Origin: Paracoccus xiamenensis
GTDB lineage: Bacteria > Pseudomonadota > Alphaproteobacteria > Rhodobacterales > Rhodobacteraceae
DNA: 64,000 bases
Reading direction: 5' to 3'
NCBI RefSeq assembly: GCF_011308835.1
Contig: NZ_JAAOHY010000004.1
Span: 1 to 64,000, forward strand
The position numbers and the translations under genes are program-made. Position 1 is the stretch's first letter. Each line of letters begins with the position of its first letter. Below, in pieces: positions 46,326 through 56,875 of the stretch. The notes under the pieces are model-generated. The model saw nothing but the letters and a program-made list of their open reading frames with translations. It was not told where the DNA came from and made no database searches.

Positions 46326-47185
46326 CAGCCGTGACCCTTTACGGCCAGCAAACCCTGCGGGCGCCAGATCAGGGCGGCGGCAAGCGCGGCATAGATCAGC
46401 ACCGCGCTGGCGTCGGGCCACAACGCAGCGCCGAAAACCTCGATCGCGGCGACGATCAGCGCCCCGAGGATCGTACCAGAGACGCTGCCCATGCCCCCGA
46501 TCACGGTCACGATCAGCGCCGGGATCAGCGCGCTGATCGCCATGCCGGTATTGGCCGACAAGATCGGTGCCGCGACCACGCCGCCCAGCCCCGCCAGCGC
46601 CGCGCCAAGGGCGAATGTGGCCAGAAACAGCGACCCGGTCCGGATGCCGATGGCGCGGGCCATGGCCGGGTTTTCAACCGCGGCGCGCAGCATCGCGCCC
46701 AGGCTGCTGCGATGGACCGTCCGCCACAGCCCGACGGCGACCGCCAATCCCAGCAGGATGATGAACAAGCGATAGGCCGGATAGTCGACCCCCAGCACAT
46801 GCCTGGAGCCCGCCAGTATCGCCGGACGTTCCAGCGTCAGCGCCACGTCGCCCCAGAGGATGCGGACCAGCTCGACGGTGATGAAGACCAGCCCGAAGCT
46901 GGCCAGCACTTGCGGCATCGGCCCCCGCAGCCGGCACAACAGGCCCAGATACAGCGCGGCACCCAATGCCCCCACAACCAGCGGCGCGATCAGCAACGCC
47001 GCCCAGAAACCGGCCTTGGCGGCCACGGCGATGCCGATATAGGCGCCCAGCATGTACAGCGCGCCATGGGCGAGATTGACGAATCCCATCAGCCCGAAGC
47101 TGACCGACAGCCCGGAAGAGATCAGCAGCAACAGCGCCGCATGCTGCAGCATGTTCAACGCCTGAAGTGTCCAGAATCCGGTCAT
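46325..47185 (-). CDS. livH: ABC transporter permease LivH
   Basis: A 286-aa permease beginning FWTLQALNMLQHAALLLLISSGLSVSFGLMGFVNLAHGALYMLGAYIGIAVA, the standard LivH opening, with the conserved GMGSVSGTILGALIVAAIEVFGA near the end. It lies four bases after livJ. Forms the channel with LivM. Confidence 0.93.
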   Translation of the reverse strand: MTGFWTLQALNMLQHAALLLLISSGLSVSFGLMGFVNLAHGALYMLGAYIGIAVAAKAGFWAALLIAPLVVGALGAALYLGLLCRLRGPMPQVLASFGLVFITVELVRILWGDVALTLERPAILAGSRHVLGVDYPAYRLFIILLGLAVAVGLWRTVHRSSLGAMLRAAVENPAMARAIGIRTGSLFLATFALGAALAGLGGVVAAPILSANTGMAISALIPALIVTVIGGMGSVSGTILGALIVAAIEVFGAALWPDASAVLIYAALAAALIWRPQGLLAVKGHG

Positions 47186-47189
47186 CCGG

Positions 47190-48338
47190 TCACCCGGGCA
47201 TCACGCAGCCGTTCGGGGCGTCGCGCACCTGTTCGCGGGTATCCAGCAGGCGATAGCTCATCCCGGCATCGTCCTTGATGGTTTCGAAGATATAGACGTT
47301 CTGGACGATATTGTTGGTTGCCGGGTCGATCTGCAACGGCCCGCGCGGGCCATCATAGGCGACCTTGGGCAGGGCCTCGGCAATCGCGGCCCGACCCTCG
47401 GCGCCGGTTTCCAGCGCGCCCAGCAACAGCCGCCCCGCATCATAGCCCGCAACGACATATTCCGAGGGCAGATCTCCCCCATGCGCGGCCTGATAGGCGG
47501 TGACGAAAGCCATGTTTTCCGGGGTGTCCAGCATCGGCAGGTAATGCAGCGCACCGATCACGCCCTCGGCCGCCGCGCCTTGCGAGCGCAGATACAGCGG
47601 CGCGGTCAGGAAGCCCACGGAATAAAGCGGCATGTCGTCGCGCAGCCCGAATCCGTCATATTGCTGGACAAAGCTGATCGCATCGGCTCCGCCATAAAAG
47701 ACATACAGCGCCTCGGCGCCCGATGCCTTGGCCTTGGCGAGATAGGGGCCGAAATCCTCGGTCTTGCCGAATGGGGTCAACTCGCCGCCGACCACCTTGC
47801 CGCCGCCGGCCTCGAACCCGGCGGTGAAGGCGCCGATCATCTGCTGGCCAGCCGCGTAATCAGGGGCGAGTGTATAGACAGAGGTGATTCCCTGCGCCGC
47901 CATCCATTCGCCCATCGGTCGGTTCAGTTGGCTGTTGGAAAAGCTGACGCGGGTGATAAAGGGCGAACAATCGGCACCGGTCGCTGCGTCATTGCCGGCA
48001 TTGGCCACGATCAGCGGAACCCCCGCGCCGTCGACCACGTCGCGCACCGCCGCCAGCACTGCCGACGACACGACCCCCACCAGCACATCGGCCTGATCCT
48101 GCATGATCAGCTTGCGCGCGCGGGTCAGCCCGGTCTGGGGCTTCGCCTCGGTATCCGCCTCGATCACGGTGATGTCGTCGCGGCCCGCCTCGGCCAGGGC
48201 CATGCGAAAACCATCTTCGATATCCTGACCAAGTGCTGCGTAATTGCCCGATCCGGGCAGCAACAGGCCGACGGTGGTGTCGGCTGCGGCGGGCAGCGCC
48301 AGTGTGGCCAGAAGGCATGCGGCAAGGGTGGATTTCAT
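47190..48338 (-). CDS. livJ: Periplasmic binding protein of the liv-type ABC transporter
   Basis: A 382-aa type 1 periplasmic binding protein with a Sec signal (MKSTLAACLLATLALPAAADTTVGLLLPGSGNYAALG). Blocks such as EADTEAKPQTGLTRARKLI, DVLVGVVSSAVLAAVRDVV, FSNSQLNRPMGEWMA and EYVVAGYDAGRLLLGAL are typical. The ATG at 48338 follows GGGGAGCG; an upstream in-frame ATG is less likely because it would displace the signal peptide. First gene of livJHMGF, it sets substrate specificity, which is not readable here. Confidence 0.92.
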   Translation of the reverse strand: MKSTLAACLLATLALPAAADTTVGLLLPGSGNYAALGQDIEDGFRMALAEAGRDDITVIEADTEAKPQTGLTRARKLIMQDQADVLVGVVSSAVLAAVRDVVDGAGVPLIVANAGNDAATGADCSPFITRVSFSNSQLNRPMGEWMAAQGITSVYTLAPDYAAGQQMIGAFTAGFEAGGGKVVGGELTPFGKTEDFGPYLAKAKASGAEALYVFYGGADAISFVQQYDGFGLRDDMPLYSVGFLTAPLYLRSQGAAAEGVIGALHYLPMLDTPENMAFVTAYQAAHGGDLPSEYVVAGYDAGRLLLGALETGAEGRAAIAEALPKVAYDGPRGPLQIDPATNNIVQNVYIFETIKDDAGMSYRLLDTREQVRDAPNGCVMPG

Positions 48339-48449
48339 CGAGCGCTCCCCTATCAATGACGCCCCGGCCTATACGCGGGGTCGGGCAATTTTGCCACTGT
48401 TTTCCGCGCCGTTACGGGCAGAAACATCCCACGGGTTTCGTCTGCGCGA

Positions 48450-49421
48450 TCAGGTCGCCGGGACGGTCGCACGGGCGGGCGCATTCAGGCTGGGCGGCTG
48501 GGCCAAAAGCCAGCGGGCGGTCGTCTCGTCGCACAGCAACCCATTGATTAACCTGCCGCGCAGCGCGCCGAGGACCGGGGCATGTTTGGCGGGGCCATGG
48601 CAGACCGCGACCACCAGCGCCCGGTCCATGGCGGGCAGCCGTGCCGAGGCCACCCGGCCATCCAGCGGCAGCAACCGGCCGTAAATATCGAAGGGGCGGC
48701 CCAGGATCTCGCCCACGCCACCGCGCGCGGTCAGGGCGTTAACTTCTTCCTGCGACAGAAAGCGGTCGACGCGCAGGGGGGCGTCGGGACCCAGGTCACC
48801 CAAACCGATGATCGCGGTGTCTGCCTGTTCGGCCATCTGCATCACCCGACTGATGCCGGGCTGACGGTGCAGCGCCTGCCTTTCCTCGGACGCGGCGGCG
48901 ATGACGGGCACCATCAGCGGATAGCTGCTGGCCGTCACCAGTTCCGACAGCGTGAACAGGACATTGTAATACGCGGCAGAGCCGTCGCGCGCGATATTGC
49001 CGGTCAGCGAGACGATGCGGTGCTGGGGGCAATCCAGCCGGTGCATCTGCGCCACCGCCGCGCGCAGCATCCGGCCGGTGCCGATGGCAAGCGTGATCGG
49101 TTCGGTACGGCCCAGCTGGGCTTCGATCAGTTCGGCCGCCTGCATCGCCACGCCGGCTCGCCCACCCGCATCGGGGGCAACCGTCGCCAGCCGCAGGTCA
49201 AAGCGGTCCTTCAGCTGCTGGCCCAGATCCAGGCAATCGGCCAGCGGGTGGTCGATGCGCACCTTCACGACCCCCGCCGCCATCGCCTGCGCGACCAGCC
49301 GCTGCGCGGTCTGGCGCGACACACCCATCTCGCGGGCGATTTCGTCCTGTGTCAGTTTGCCGACCCAGGACATCCATGCGGCGCGGACGGCCTGATCCAG
49401 CTTGTTGTCGTCCCGGCTCAT
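48450..49421 (-). CDS. SorC/DeoR-type sugar-binding transcriptional regulator
   Basis: A 323-aa regulator. The N-terminal HTH (MSWVGKLTQDEIAREMGVSRQTAQRLVAQAMAAGVVKVRID) precedes a SorC sugar-phosphate-binding domain (LAIGTGRMLRAAVAQM, IVSLTGNIARDGSAAYYN, DTAIIGLGDLGPDAPL). It is divergently transcribed from the polyol operon with 128 bases between, so it most likely responds to a polyol or ketose phosphate and controls that operon. Confidence 0.92.
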   Translation of the reverse strand: MSRDDNKLDQAVRAAWMSWVGKLTQDEIAREMGVSRQTAQRLVAQAMAAGVVKVRIDHPLADCLDLGQQLKDRFDLRLATVAPDAGGRAGVAMQAAELIEAQLGRTEPITLAIGTGRMLRAAVAQMHRLDCPQHRIVSLTGNIARDGSAAYYNVLFTLSELVTASSYPLMVPVIAAASEERQALHRQPGISRVMQMAEQADTAIIGLGDLGPDAPLRVDRFLSQEEVNALTARGGVGEILGRPFDIYGRLLPLDGRVASARLPAMDRALVVAVCHGPAKHAPVLGALRGRLINGLLCDETTARWLLAQPPSLNAPARATVPAT

Positions 49422-49473
49422 GCGCGTCTCCCGTCCAATCGAAGGCCGCCAATTCCTACGTCAGAGATTCGAT

Positions 49474-49521
49474 TTGACAAGTGTAGCAGATGATGTGAGC
49501 ATTTGCCCATAGCGAGGGCAA
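49474..49521 (+). promoter_or_regulatory. Promoter and candidate operator of the polyol operon
   Basis: TTGACA at 49474-49479 is the best -35; -10 candidates near 49491-49502 are poor, which suits an activator-dependent promoter. An inverted repeat TTGCCC-N7-GGGCAA (49503-49521) lies just downstream, before the GGAGGAATAG ribosome binding site at 49535. It is a plausible site for the divergent SorC-type regulator. Confidence 0.5.
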
Positions 49522-49549
49522 TTGCCGCGCTCATGGGAGGAATAGAGTT

Positions 49550-50866
49550 ATGATCCGTGCAAAGCACGCCCTTTGGGGTGCCTGTGCCGTTGCGGCCCTT
49601 GCGGCACCTGCGATGGCCGAAACGCTGACCATCGCCACCGTGAACAACGGTGACATGATCACGATGCAGAAGCTGACCAAGCCGTTTACCGACGCCAATC
49701 CCGATATTCAGCTGGAATGGGTTCAGCTGGAAGAAAACATCCTGCGCGAGCGGGTGACGACCGATATCGCCACCAGCGGCGGGCAATATGACGTCATGAC
49801 CATCGGCACCTACGAAGTGCCGCTGTGGGCGGCGCAGGAATGGCTGCTGCCGCTTGGCGACCTGCCGGCGGAATATGACGCCGACGACCTGCTGCCCCCG
49901 GTGCGCGACGCGCTGTCGGTCGATGGCACGCTGTACGCGGTGCCCTTCTATGCCGAATCGGCGATGGTGATGTATCGCACGGATCTGGCCGAGGCGGCGG
50001 GCGTGACCATCCCTGACAGCCCGACCTGGACCGACATCAAGACCGCCGCCGAAAAGATGACCAACAAGGACGGCGAGGTTTACGGCATCTGCCTGCGCGG
50101 CAAGCCGGGCTGGGGCGAAAACATGGCCTTCCTGACGGCCATGGCCAACAGCTATGGCGCGCGCTGGTTCGATCCCGAATGGAAGCCGCAATTCGACAGT
50201 GCGGAATGGAACGAGGCGCTGACCGACTATCTGGCGCTGATGACCAATTACGGTCCGCCCGGTGCCTCGTCCAACGGGTTCAACGAAAACCTGTCGCTGT
50301 TCCAGCAGGGCAAATGCGGCATCTGGATCGACGCCACCGTCGCCGCCAGCTTTGTGACCGACCCGGAAAATTCGACCGTGGCCGACAAGGTTGGCTTTGC
50401 GCAGTTCCCGAACAAGGAAGGCGTCGACAATCACGGGAACTGGCTGTGGGCGTGGTCGCTGGCCATTCCGGCCACCTCGGATGCACCGGATGCGGCCAAG
50501 AAATTCGTCGCCTGGGCAACCAGCAAGGACTATACCAACGAAGTTGCAGCCGCGAATGGCTGGCGCGCAGCGCCTCCGGGCACGCGCAAATCGCTGTATG
50601 ACAACGCGGAATATCAGGGGGCTGCGCCTTTCGCGGCGATGACGCTGACCGCAATCGAAAGCGCGAATACGCAGAAGTCCTCGGTTCAGGACATTCCGTA
50701 TACGGGCGGCCAGTTCGTCGCGATCCCTGAATTCCAGGGTATCGGCACAGCGGTTGGCCAGCAATTCGCGGCAGCCCTTGCCGGGCAGATGTCGGGTGCG
50801 GATGCGCTTGCCGCCGCGCAGGCGACCACCACCCGCGAAATGGCCCGCGCGGGCTATCCCAAGTAA
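49550..50866 (+). CDS. smoE: Sorbitol/mannitol ABC transporter substrate-binding protein
   Basis: A 438-aa extracytoplasmic binding protein with a Sec signal (MIRAKHALWGACAVAALAAPAMA, cleaved before ETLTIA). The lobe sequences (QYDVMTIGTYEVPLWAAQEWLLPL, LYAVPFYAESAMVMYRTDL, GKCGIWIDATVAA) match the polyol-binding SmoE/MtlE group. First gene of smoEFGK-mtlK-xylB. Confidence 0.92.
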   Translation: MIRAKHALWGACAVAALAAPAMAETLTIATVNNGDMITMQKLTKPFTDANPDIQLEWVQLEENILRERVTTDIATSGGQYDVMTIGTYEVPLWAAQEWLLPLGDLPAEYDADDLLPPVRDALSVDGTLYAVPFYAESAMVMYRTDLAEAAGVTIPDSPTWTDIKTAAEKMTNKDGEVYGICLRGKPGWGENMAFLTAMANSYGARWFDPEWKPQFDSAEWNEALTDYLALMTNYGPPGASSNGFNENLSLFQQGKCGIWIDATVAASFVTDPENSTVADKVGFAQFPNKEGVDNHGNWLWAWSLAIPATSDAPDAAKKFVAWATSKDYTNEVAAANGWRAAPPGTRKSLYDNAEYQGAAPFAAMTLTAIESANTQKSSVQDIPYTGGQFVAIPEFQGIGTAVGQQFAAALAGQMSGADALAAAQATTTREMARAGYPK

Positions 50867-50967
50867 GCCCGCACAGGCTTTGACCCTTGCGCTGTCCGGC
50901 CATTAGCCCGGGCAGCGCCGCGCAACCGGGGCGGCGCCCAACGCCCCACCCGTCGGAGGAAGCCGCA

Positions 50968-51837
50968 ATGGCCACACGCCAGACTCAGAGCCTCGCCAAG
51001 CTCATGCGCGCGCCGGCAATCATCCTGCTTCTGATCTGGATGGTCGTGCCGCTGGCGATGACGCTCTACTATTCATTCATGAACTATAATTTGCTGAACC
51101 CGACCGGCACCAGTTTCGCCGGCTGGTTCAACTATCAGTATTTCTACACCGACCCCGCTTTCTGGGAATCCATCTGGAACACGCTGATCCTTGTGCTGGG
51201 TGTGCTGCTGATTACCGTGGTGGGTGGCATCGCCATCGCAATGCTGATCGACAAGCCGATCTTCGGGCAGGGGATCGTGCGGATCCTGGTGATCTCGCCC
51301 TTCTTCGTCATGCCGCCGGTGGCCGCGCTGATCTGGAAGAACATGATCATGCACCCGAGTTACGGCGTCTTTGCGGACATTGCCAAGTTCTTCGGCATGC
51401 AACCCGTGGACTGGTTCGCGCAATATCCGCTGTTTTCGATCATCCTGATCGTCGCCTGGCAATGGCTGCCCTTCGCCACGCTGATCCTGCTGACGGCGCT
51501 GCAATCGCTGGACGGCGAACAGATGGAGGCCGCCGAAATGGACGGCGCGCCCGCGCTTCAGCGCTTCATCTATCTGACGCTGCCGCATATGGCCCGCGCG
51601 ATCACCGTGGTGATCCTGATCCAGACGATCTTTCTGCTGGGCGTTTATGCGGAAATCCTTGTGACCACCAATGGCGGTCCGGGCAACGCGTCCACCAACC
51701 TGACCTTCCTGATCTATCGCGCGGCACGTCTGAATTTCGACGTGGGCGGTGCGGCGGCAGGCGGCATCATCGCGGTCGTTCTGGCCAATATCGTCGCCAT
51801 CTTCCTGATGCGCGCCGTCGGCAAGAACCTGGATTGA
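50968..51837 (+). CDS. smoF: Polyol ABC transporter permease SmoF
   Basis: A 289-aa MalF-type inner-membrane permease with six predicted spans. The ABC contact loop EAAEMDGAPALQRFIYLTLPHMARAI is present. ATG 50968 follows GGAGGAAGCCGC; an upstream in-frame ATG at 50887 would add a stretch without membrane or family character. Part of the smo polyol importer. Confidence 0.93.
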   Translation: MATRQTQSLAKLMRAPAIILLLIWMVVPLAMTLYYSFMNYNLLNPTGTSFAGWFNYQYFYTDPAFWESIWNTLILVLGVLLITVVGGIAIAMLIDKPIFGQGIVRILVISPFFVMPPVAALIWKNMIMHPSYGVFADIAKFFGMQPVDWFAQYPLFSIILIVAWQWLPFATLILLTALQSLDGEQMEAAEMDGAPALQRFIYLTLPHMARAITVVILIQTIFLLGVYAEILVTTNGGPGNASTNLTFLIYRAARLNFDVGGAAAGGIIAVVLANIVAIFLMRAVGKNLD

Positions 51838-51847
51838 GGAGCGAAAC

Positions 51848-52672
51848 ATGGCACGCGCAGTTTCGACAAAAACCAAGATCGGCTGGACCATCGCGGCATG
51901 GTTCGTGGCCCTGCTGATCTTCTTCCCGATCCTTTATGCGATCATCACCAGCTTCAAGACCGAGAATGAGGCGATTGCCGGTTTCGACCTGATCCCTTCC
52001 TTCACGCTTGACAGCTACCGAGAGGTGCAGTCGCAATATAACTATATTCGGCCGTTCATGAACTCGGTCATCATCGCGGTGGGCTCGACCGTCTTGGCGC
52101 TGATCGTGGCGGTGCCGGCCGCCTGGGCGATGGCGTTCTCGCCCACCAAGCGGACCAAGGACATCCTGATGTGGATGCTGTCCACCAAGATGATGCCGGC
52201 GGTCGCCGTGCTGGTGCCGATCTACCTCATCTTCCTGCGCACCGGGCTGATGGACACCCGCACCGGGCTGGTCATCGTGCTGATGCTGATGAACCTGCCG
52301 ATCGTTGTGTGGATGCTTTACACCTATTTCCGCGAGATTCCGGGCGAGATCCTGGAAGCCGCGCGGATGGACGGCGCCACGCTGTCGCAGGAAATCGTGC
52401 ATGTGCTGACGCCGATGGCGGTGCCGGGCATCGCCTCGACCATGCTTCTGAACGTCATCCTTGCGTGGAACGAAGCCTTCTGGACCATCCAGTTGACCAC
52501 CACCAACGCGGCCCCGCTTTCGGCCTTCATCGCCTCGTTCTCCAGCCCGCAAGGTCTGTTCTGGGCGAAGCTGTCGGCGGCGTCCGTCATGGCGATTGCG
52601 CCGATCCTGATCATGGGCTGGTTCAGCCAGAAACAACTTGTCCGCGGCCTGACCTTCGGCGCGGTGAAATAA
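51848..52672 (+). CDS. smoG: Polyol ABC transporter permease SmoG
   Basis: A 274-aa MalG-type permease. The EAA loop reads [25 protein letters not shown]. The C-terminus ends with [18 protein letters not shown], the typical last residues of this family. Ten bases after smoF; pairs with SmoF to form the channel. Confidence 0.93.
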   Translation: MARAVSTKTKIGWTIAAWFVALLIFFPILYAIITSFKTENEAIAGFDLIPSFTLDSYREVQSQYNYIRPFMNSVIIAVGSTVLALIVAVPAAWAMAFSPTKRTKDILMWMLSTKMMPAVAVLVPIYLIFLRTGLMDTRTGLVIVLMLMNLPIVVWMLYTYFREIPGEILEAARMDGATLSQEIVHVLTPMAVPGIASTMLLNVILAWNEAFWTIQLTTTNAAPLSAFIASFSSPQGLFWAKLSAASVMAIAPILIMGWFSQKQLVRGLTFGAVK

Positions 52673-52685
52673 GGGGGACATTGAT

Positions 52686-53684
<999 letters not shown>

Positions 53685-53691
53685 CCTGTAT

Positions 53692-53720
53692 CGCCGCCCG
53701 GTCCGCGTGGCCGGGCGGCG
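53692..53720 (+). promoter_or_regulatory. Strong intercistronic hairpin between smoK and mtlK
   Basis: CGCCGCCCGG (53692-53701) pairs perfectly with CCGGGCGGCG (53711-53720) around a 9-base loop. A short T-run occurs only about 20 bases later (GTCTTTTTGG), so it may be a partial terminator or an mRNA-stabilising element setting transporter and enzyme levels apart. Confidence 0.6.
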
Positions 53721-53770
53721 CTGAATGACTGCCGCCGTCTTTTTGGTCCGACGCAACGGGATGAAACGCC

Positions 53771-55228
53771 ATGAAACTCAATAACGCCAATCTGTCCAGC
53801 CTGCCCGCAGCGGTGCCCGGCTATGACCGATCCGGGCTGACGGGCGGGATCGTCCATTTCGGTCTGGGCAACTTCCACCGCGCCCATCAGGCGGTCTATC
53901 TGGACCGGCTGATGAACACCGGCGAAGGCCATGATTTCGCCATTATCGGCGCAGGCGTGATGCCCGCCGATGCCAAGGCGCGCGACGTGCTGGCCGGGCA
54001 GGATTTCCTTTACACCGTTGTCGAACAGTCGGCGGATGCCTCGGACCCGCGCGTCGTGGGGGCGATGATCGACTATCTCGCGCCGGGCGATCCGGCGGCG
54101 GTGATCGCGAAGCTGGCCGATCCGGCGACCAAAATCGCCAGCCTGACCATCACCGAAGGCGGCTATTTCATCGACGCCGCAACCGGGCATTTCGACAAGA
54201 CCCACCCCGCCATCGCTGCCGATGGCGCGAACCCTGCAGCGCCGAAAACCGTCTTCGGGATGCTGGTCGCGGGGTTGAAGGCCCGCCGCGATGCGGGCGA
54301 GCAGTCGTTTACTGTCATGTGCTGTGACAACATCCCCCATAACGGCGTCATCACCAAGGAAGCCGTTGTGGAAACCGCGCGGCTGTCCGACCCCGCCCTT
54401 GCCGACTGGATCGCCGCGAACGTGGCCTTCCCGAACGGCATGGTCGACCGCATCACCCCCGCCACCAGCGACCGCGAACGCGCCATGATCCGCGACATGG
54501 GCATCGACGACGACAGCCCCGTCTTCTGCGAGGATTTCATCCAATGGGTGCTGGAAGACAATTTTCCTGCAGGCCGCCCGGCGCTGGAAAAGGTCGGCGT
54601 CGAATTCGTCGATGACGTGACGCCGTGGGAGCTTATGAAGATCCGCATCCTGAACGGCGGCCACGCCGTCATCGCCTATCCGGCCGGGCTGATGGACATC
54701 CATTTTGTGCATGAGGCGATGGAAAACGACCTTGTTCGCGGCTTCCTTCGCAAGATCGAGAATGAAGAGATCATTCCCGCCGTCCCGCCCGTCCCCAACA
54801 CCGACCTGCAAGCCTATTTCGCCAAGGTCGAAGAACGCTGCGCCAACCCCAAGATCGGGGACACCGTGCGCCGTCTGTGCCTTGACGGGTCGAACCGGCA
54901 GCCAAAATTCATCATTCCGACCATCGCCGACCGGCTGAAGGCTGGGCAGGCAGTGGACGGGCTGGCGCTCGAATCCGCGCTGTGGTGCCGCTATTGCGCG
55001 GGAAAGACCGATTCGGGTGCGGTGATCGAACCGAACGATCCGAACTGGGATCACCTGACAAAGGTGGCGCAGGACGCCAAGGACAACCCGGACGCGTGGC
55101 TTGCCATGTCCGAAATCTATGGTGACACCGGCAAGAATCCGCAATTCGCCGCCGCCTTTGCGAAATGGCTGGCGGCGCTGTGGCAGGACGGCACGGCGGC
55201 CACGCTGCGCCGCTATATCGACGGCTGA
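53771..55228 (+). CDS. mtlK: Mannitol 2-dehydrogenase (polyol-specific long-chain)
   Basis: A 485-aa long-chain polyol dehydrogenase that oxidises mannitol (and often arabitol or sorbitol) to the 2-ketose with NAD. GGIVHFGLGNFHRAHQAVYLDRL is the N-terminal nucleotide-site signature, and the catalytic Lys/Asn/His lie in ELMKIRILNGGHAVIAYPAGL. Length and blocks fit the MtlK group. It follows the smo transporter after the intercistronic hairpin. Confidence 0.95.
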   Translation: MKLNNANLSSLPAAVPGYDRSGLTGGIVHFGLGNFHRAHQAVYLDRLMNTGEGHDFAIIGAGVMPADAKARDVLAGQDFLYTVVEQSADASDPRVVGAMIDYLAPGDPAAVIAKLADPATKIASLTITEGGYFIDAATGHFDKTHPAIAADGANPAAPKTVFGMLVAGLKARRDAGEQSFTVMCCDNIPHNGVITKEAVVETARLSDPALADWIAANVAFPNGMVDRITPATSDRERAMIRDMGIDDDSPVFCEDFIQWVLEDNFPAGRPALEKVGVEFVDDVTPWELMKIRILNGGHAVIAYPAGLMDIHFVHEAMENDLVRGFLRKIENEEIIPAVPPVPNTDLQAYFAKVEERCANPKIGDTVRRLCLDGSNRQPKFIIPTIADRLKAGQAVDGLALESALWCRYCAGKTDSGAVIEPNDPNWDHLTKVAQDAKDNPDAWLAMSEIYGDTGKNPQFAAAFAKWLAALWQDGTAATLRRYIDG

Positions 55229-55250
55229 CGGGCTTTTCGTCCGCCTTTGC

Positions 55251-55275
55251 GCTGCGCCGCCAATTCCGGCGCAGC
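55251..55275 (+). promoter_or_regulatory. Structured leader upstream of xylB
   Basis: GCTGCGCCG (55251-55259) pairs with CGGCGCAGC (55267-55275). A second, longer-range repeat, GCTTCGC near 55290 with GCGAAGC near 55320, and a short GCTTCGGTCTGAAGC hairpin follow before the xylB start. The 159-base gap is unusually structured for an operon-internal spacer; attenuation or RNA processing is possible. Confidence 0.45.
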
Positions 55276-55387
55276 ACGCAGACGTCAAAGGCTTCGCGAT
55301 TTCCCCGCAGCGGACATTGCGAAGCCCAAAGATTTGCTCGAAACTTCCCCGAGGATAAGGGCTTCGGTCTGAAGCCGAGGGGGGACG

Positions 55388-56818
55388 ATGTTTCTAGGGA
55401 TCGACTTGGGCACCTCGGGCGTGAAGGTGTTGCTGATGGACGCGGACCAAAAGGTGCTGGGGTCCGCGACAGGCGCACTGACGGTGCAGCGCCCGCATGC
55501 AGGCTGGTCGGAACAAGCGCCCTCTGACTGGATCCAGGCGACCCGCAAGGCCCTGAACGAACTGCGCGGCGCGCATGAACTGTCCGGCGTTCAGGGCATC
55601 GGCCTGTCCGGGCAGATGCATGGGGCGGTGACGCTCGACCGCGAAAATAACGTCATCCGTCCGGCGATCCTGTGGAACGACACCCGCAGCCATGAACAGG
55701 CCGCGCGTCTGGATGCCGACCCGGATTTCCGCGCCATTACCGGCAATATCGTCTTCCCCGGCTTCACCGCGCCCAAGCTGGTCTGGATGGCCGAAAACGA
55801 ACCCGAGGCCTTCGCCCGCGTCGATTGTGTGCTGCTGCCCAAGGACTATCTGCGCCTGTGGCTGAACGGCGAACGCGTGGCCGAAATGTCCGACGCCGCC
55901 GGCACAAGCTGGCTGGATACCGGCGCGCGGGCATGGTCCGACAAGCTGCTGGCCGCATCCGGCATGCGCCGCGATCAGATGCCCCGGCTGATCGAGGGCA
56001 GCGAGAACTCGGGCGGCCTGCTTCCCGAAATCGCCGCCGAATTCGGCATGCAGCCCGGCACGCCGGTCGCGGGCGGGGCAGGGGACAATGCCGCCACCGC
56101 CATCGGCGCGGGCACGGTGACGGAAGGGCAGGGCTTTGTCTCGCTCGGTACCTCTGGCGTGATTTTCGCCGCGACCGACCGCTATCTGCCGCGCCCCGAA
56201 AGCGCCGTTCACGCCTTCTGCCACGCGCTGCCCGGCATGTGGCACCAGATGGGGGTGATCCTGTCGGCGTCAGCGGCGATGGAGTGGTTGGCGACCATCA
56301 CCGGCGCCAAACCCGCCGAGTTGACGGCGGAACTCGGCCCCGACCTGCGCGCACCGGGCGAGGTCACTTTCCTGCCCTATCTGTCGGGCGAGCGAACGCC
56401 GCATAATGACGCCGCCGCGCGCGCCAGCTTCACCGGATTGTCGGCCCGCACCGACCGCGCGGCGATGACGCAGGCCGTGCTGGAAGGCGTGGCCTTTGCC
56501 TTCGCAGATAACCTTGCCGCCCTGCGTGATGCCGGTTCCGACCCAAAGGCGCTGCTGGCTTTGGGTGGCGGCGCGCGTTCCGATTACTGGCTGAAGGTTA
56601 TCGCCACGGCCCTGAACCTGCCCGTTCTGGTCCCCGAAAGCGGCGATTTCGGCGCGGCCTTCGGCGCCGCCCGTCTGGGTCTGATGGCCGCGACGGGTGC
56701 CGATCCGGTTCAGGTCTGCACACCGCCAAAGATCGCCGCCGAGATCCTGCCGGATGAGGCGCTGCGGCCAGAGTTTGACGCCGTTCTGGCGCGGTTCAGG
56801 GGGCTGTATCGGGGGTAG
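55388..56818 (+). CDS. xylB: Xylulokinase
   Basis: A 476-aa FGGY kinase phosphorylating D-xylulose, or another ketose made by the polyol dehydrogenase. ATPase blocks are MFLGIDLGTSGVKVLLMD, GIGLSGQMHGAVTLD, PAILWNDTRS, GGAGDNAATAIGAGT and LLALGGGARSDYWLKVIA. ATG 55388 follows GAGGGGGACG. As the last gene of the polyol operon it feeds xylulose 5-phosphate to the pentose phosphate pathway. Confidence 0.94.
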   Translation: MFLGIDLGTSGVKVLLMDADQKVLGSATGALTVQRPHAGWSEQAPSDWIQATRKALNELRGAHELSGVQGIGLSGQMHGAVTLDRENNVIRPAILWNDTRSHEQAARLDADPDFRAITGNIVFPGFTAPKLVWMAENEPEAFARVDCVLLPKDYLRLWLNGERVAEMSDAAGTSWLDTGARAWSDKLLAASGMRRDQMPRLIEGSENSGGLLPEIAAEFGMQPGTPVAGGAGDNAATAIGAGTVTEGQGFVSLGTSGVIFAATDRYLPRPESAVHAFCHALPGMWHQMGVILSASAAMEWLATITGAKPAELTAELGPDLRAPGEVTFLPYLSGERTPHNDAAARASFTGLSARTDRAAMTQAVLEGVAFAFADNLAALRDAGSDPKALLALGGGARSDYWLKVIATALNLPVLVPESGDFGAAFGAARLGLMAATGADPVQVCTPPKIAAEILPDEALRPEFDAVLARFRGLYRG

Positions 56819-56875
56819 AAAGGTGCTCGATCCGGCCAATGCAATCTGCGCGGGCGACAGTTCTTTCGGCAGCCC

